A stretch of 13,565 nt of DNA, taken from NCBI GenBank assembly GCA_900556395.1, contig USOQ01000066.1, forward strand, positions 1-13,565. The letters run 5' to 3'. The position numbers and the translations under genes are program-made. Below the pieces are notes generated by a model, which saw nothing but the letters and a program-made list of their open reading frames with translations, did no database searches and was not told the DNA's origin. Source of the DNA: Candidatus Segatella caccae (lineage in GTDB: Bacteria; Bacteroidota; Bacteroidia; Bacteroidales; Bacteroidaceae). Positions 11,803 through 13,565 of the stretch are shown here, piece by piece; the stretch's first letter is position 1; the number at the start of each line of letters is the position of its first letter.

Positions 11803-13565
11803 TCAACAAATAACCATATTTAAAGAACTGATAATTTTCTCACGTTCACCGCTGCCTTTTGTAGAAAGGCGCAAAAGCGGAAGACCATAACTTGAAAGGA
11901 TATGGTTTTTCATCAAGTCGCGCTGATGTTGTTCCGTCTCGTCATTGTGATAGGAGTAGCCATCCGTCTCAATGGCAAGTACTGGCTGCTTGCTCACTCG
12001 GTTGATGATGAGAAAATCCAGATGTGTGTTGTAGTTTGAAGCATACTTCAGTTCTTCTGCCGACATCATGGAAGTGTCTTTCACAACTTGACGTAAAGGA
12101 ACATGGCACAGCACTTTCAAGAAATTATATGCGGCATCGGATGCCAATACTTCACCAATCAAGGAATAGGTCAGGTTCTCTGATACATACTCCGATATTT
12201 GCGGATGATTTTCGAGAAATGCCATTCGTTGCTCCGTATATTGTTCATAGAGATAGTCGAAGATGGAAGCCAACTTGCTCTCCGTCACCATGCAGTTATT
12301 GTAGGTGATATAGTCGAGTAAGTCCATGATGTTGCTGTGCTTCTCTTGTTCGTTACCAGTCACGACAAGACAGAACCGCTTTTGCGCTCTCGATACAGCC
12401 ACGTTCAACATCTTGGCATCATCGGCAAACTCCGAAATCTGGTTGTCTACCACACTCATAATGATGGTATCTTCTTCGCGACCTTGGTATTTATGTATCG
12501 TGCCAGCCTTCACATTGTTCAGTTGACGGTTGAAAGCATCCACTTGATTGTTGTAAGGCGTGACGATACCGATGCTTCCTGCATTTGCTAATATAGGTAG
12601 CACTTCTTCCTTCACAACATCAATCTCTCGTTGGTTGAAATTTCCAATGGCATGGTTGCCCTTGGCGGTCTTGAAAGCCGACAATACATTCTCCTCACCT
12701 TTGTCTTCCGTCATAACCAACAGATTGCCACCATAGAATTTCTGGTTACAGAAATTGATGATGCGTGGATGGCAACGGTAATGCTCCCGTAGCATCGTCT
12801 CCGTCACATTGGGGATAATCTTCAGTACCGACTCCAAGAAACTATATTCTGCACAGTCATAGCCATCTGCGATGTTATATGACTTTATTATCTCTCTGAG
12901 CTTCATGCGGTCTTCTTCCGTTTCTACATTCGGCAATTGCTTTGTGTCGCCCACAATCACAGCATTCTTAGCACAGGTAAGTGCCAAAGTTCCTGTGTCT
13001 GACGACACCTGCGATGCCTCGTCCATGATGAGATAGTCGTAAGGTGTATCTCCAAACATACACGACCTTGCAGAGAAAGTGGTACTGAGTACAACTGGGT
13101 ATTGTTTTTGGAAATCGTCAGCTTGAAAGCGCAAGTTATCTGTATCGGCAAAGACAGATCTACCTTTCTTGTATTTGTCATGCAGTGATGCCTCCAATAA
13201 TGTAAGCGAACAGTTCGTAAGTGTCTTTGTCAGATTCTTGGCATCGTATGTTCGCAATTGCTGTTCCTTTTCAGCTATCTCGGCAGCAAGTTCCTTGCAA
13301 CGATTGACATAATAGAGAGTTTGCAGCTCTATTATCAGCGGTTGCAGATTGGCGGTATCGAAACTGTGCCGTATGTGCCATTTGTATTTGCACATCAGTT
13401 TCATCCACCACAACTTGATGCGTTGGAATATGCCAAACTGCTTCACATTTACACCTTCTGCCATGGACTGCAGTTTCAGCCAAAGCCAGATAACACGGAA
13501 CGAGTTGGCACTGCCATAGGAATCTTCACTATCCGAGATGCCTTGTTCCAACTTAAAATGTTCCC
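11803..13565 (-). CDS. Superfamily 1 (Dna2/Upf1-type) helicase with C-terminal nuclease domain, 5' end off window
   Basis: The frame is open to the right edge; 586 codons are visible and the Walker A part lies outside. Numbered from the edge: DYLIMDEASQVSS at about 177-189 (motif II, DEAS), VIVGDTKQLPNV at 202 (motif III), REHYRCHPRIINF at 259 (motif IV), TIHKYQGREEDTIIMSVV at 355 (motif V) and LNVAVSRAQKRF at 386 (motif VI). This is the AAA_12-type Dna2/Nam7 helicase pattern. After about residue 480 comes a Vsr/DUF2726-like PD-(D/E)xK region: HLDFLIINRV, then LAIETDGYSYH with the E-x-D triad and a following H/Q/R/D-rich helix, ending LPLLRLSTKG. It should unwind DNA or RNA and could cut DNA. 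Fused helicase-nucleases of this type are frequent in defence islands and DNA repair. Gene role is inferred; motif assignment is strong. Confidence 0.85.
   Translation of the reverse strand, partial: EHFKLEQGISDSEDSYGSANSFRVIWLWLKLQSMAEGVNVKQFGIFQRIKLWWMKLMCKYKWHIRHSFDTANLQPLIIELQTLYYVNRCKELAAEIAEKEQQLRTYDAKNLTKTLTNCSLTLLEASLHDKYKKGRSVFADTDNLRFQADDFQKQYPVVLSTTFSARSCMFGDTPYDYLIMDEASQVSSDTGTLALTCAKNAVIVGDTKQLPNVETEEDRMKLREIIKSYNIADGYDCAEYSFLESVLKIIPNVTETMLREHYRCHPRIINFCNQKFYGGNLLVMTEDKGEENVLSAFKTAKGNHAIGNFNQREIDVVKEEVLPILANAGSIGIVTPYNNQVDAFNRQLNNVKAGTIHKYQGREEDTIIMSVVDNQISEFADDAKMLNVAVSRAQKRFCLVVTGNEQEKHSNIMDLLDYITYNNCMVTESKLASIFDYLYEQYTEQRMAFLENHPQISEYVSENLTYSLIGEVLASDAAYNFLKVLCHVPLRQVVKDTSMMSAEELKYASNYNTHLDFLIINRVSKQPVLAIETDGYSYHNDETEQHQRDLMKNHILSSYGLPLLRLSTKGSGEREKIISSLNMVIC

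Overview
The window looks like part of a Bacteroidetes chromosome, most likely Prevotella/Segatella (P. copri-like). The evidence is Bacteroidetes-type -7 boxes (TAnnTTTG) ahead of several genes, absence of clear Shine-Dalgarno sites, a lipoprotein with an LASC lipobox, and the family make-up (DUF1349 lipoprotein, PAS-LuxR regulator, small accessory SSB, NrtR-like Nudix regulator). The genus is an inference from style, not a search.

Left part, about 1-3450: an RNase H-like C-terminal fragment carrying an in-frame 78-bp palindromic insertion; a PAS-LuxR regulator convergent with a DUF1349 lipoprotein gene; then a scarred stretch in which the 5' two thirds of a tRNA-Ser(GCU) runs into a second copy of the same palindromic element and on into the C-terminal remnant of a radical SAM (SPL-type) gene. 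Next come an unrecognised C-terminal remnant and a single-stranded DNA-binding protein gene broken by two frameshifts.

Middle, about 3450-7980: a 413-bp spacer holding six tandem 9-bp repeats and a promoter, followed by one very large + strand gene (1337 aa). It encodes an AlbA_2 (Schlafen-type divergent ATPase/nucleic-acid-binding) domain near residues 950-1095, behind a long region with OB/S1-like beta segments. It ends in two successive hairpins, the first a 16-bp G-U-rich stem capped by UUCG.

Right part, about 7990-13565, all on the - strand: in transcription order, a Dna2/Upf1-type superfamily 1 helicase with a C-terminal PD-(D/E)xK-like nuclease domain (5' end off the window); a spacer with inverted repeats; a Nudix-winged-helix regulator with twin operators at its own promoter; a broken small ORF; a two-domain protein joining a macro-like (A1S_2505-type) module to an ADP-ribosylglycohydrolase; a four-cysteine small protein; and an excisionase-like HTH protein interrupted by an amber codon. 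The Nudix, macro-like and ADP-ribosylglycohydrolase modules suggest an ADP-ribose removal/recycling cassette under NrtR-like control, next to a helicase-nuclease and a giant AlbA_2 protein. That layout resembles a defence or mobile-element island, but this role is inferred.

Several genes in the window carry one- or two-base frame breaks, often at A-runs, plus one in-frame amber. Either this region is decaying or the assembly contains indel errors; raw reads would decide.
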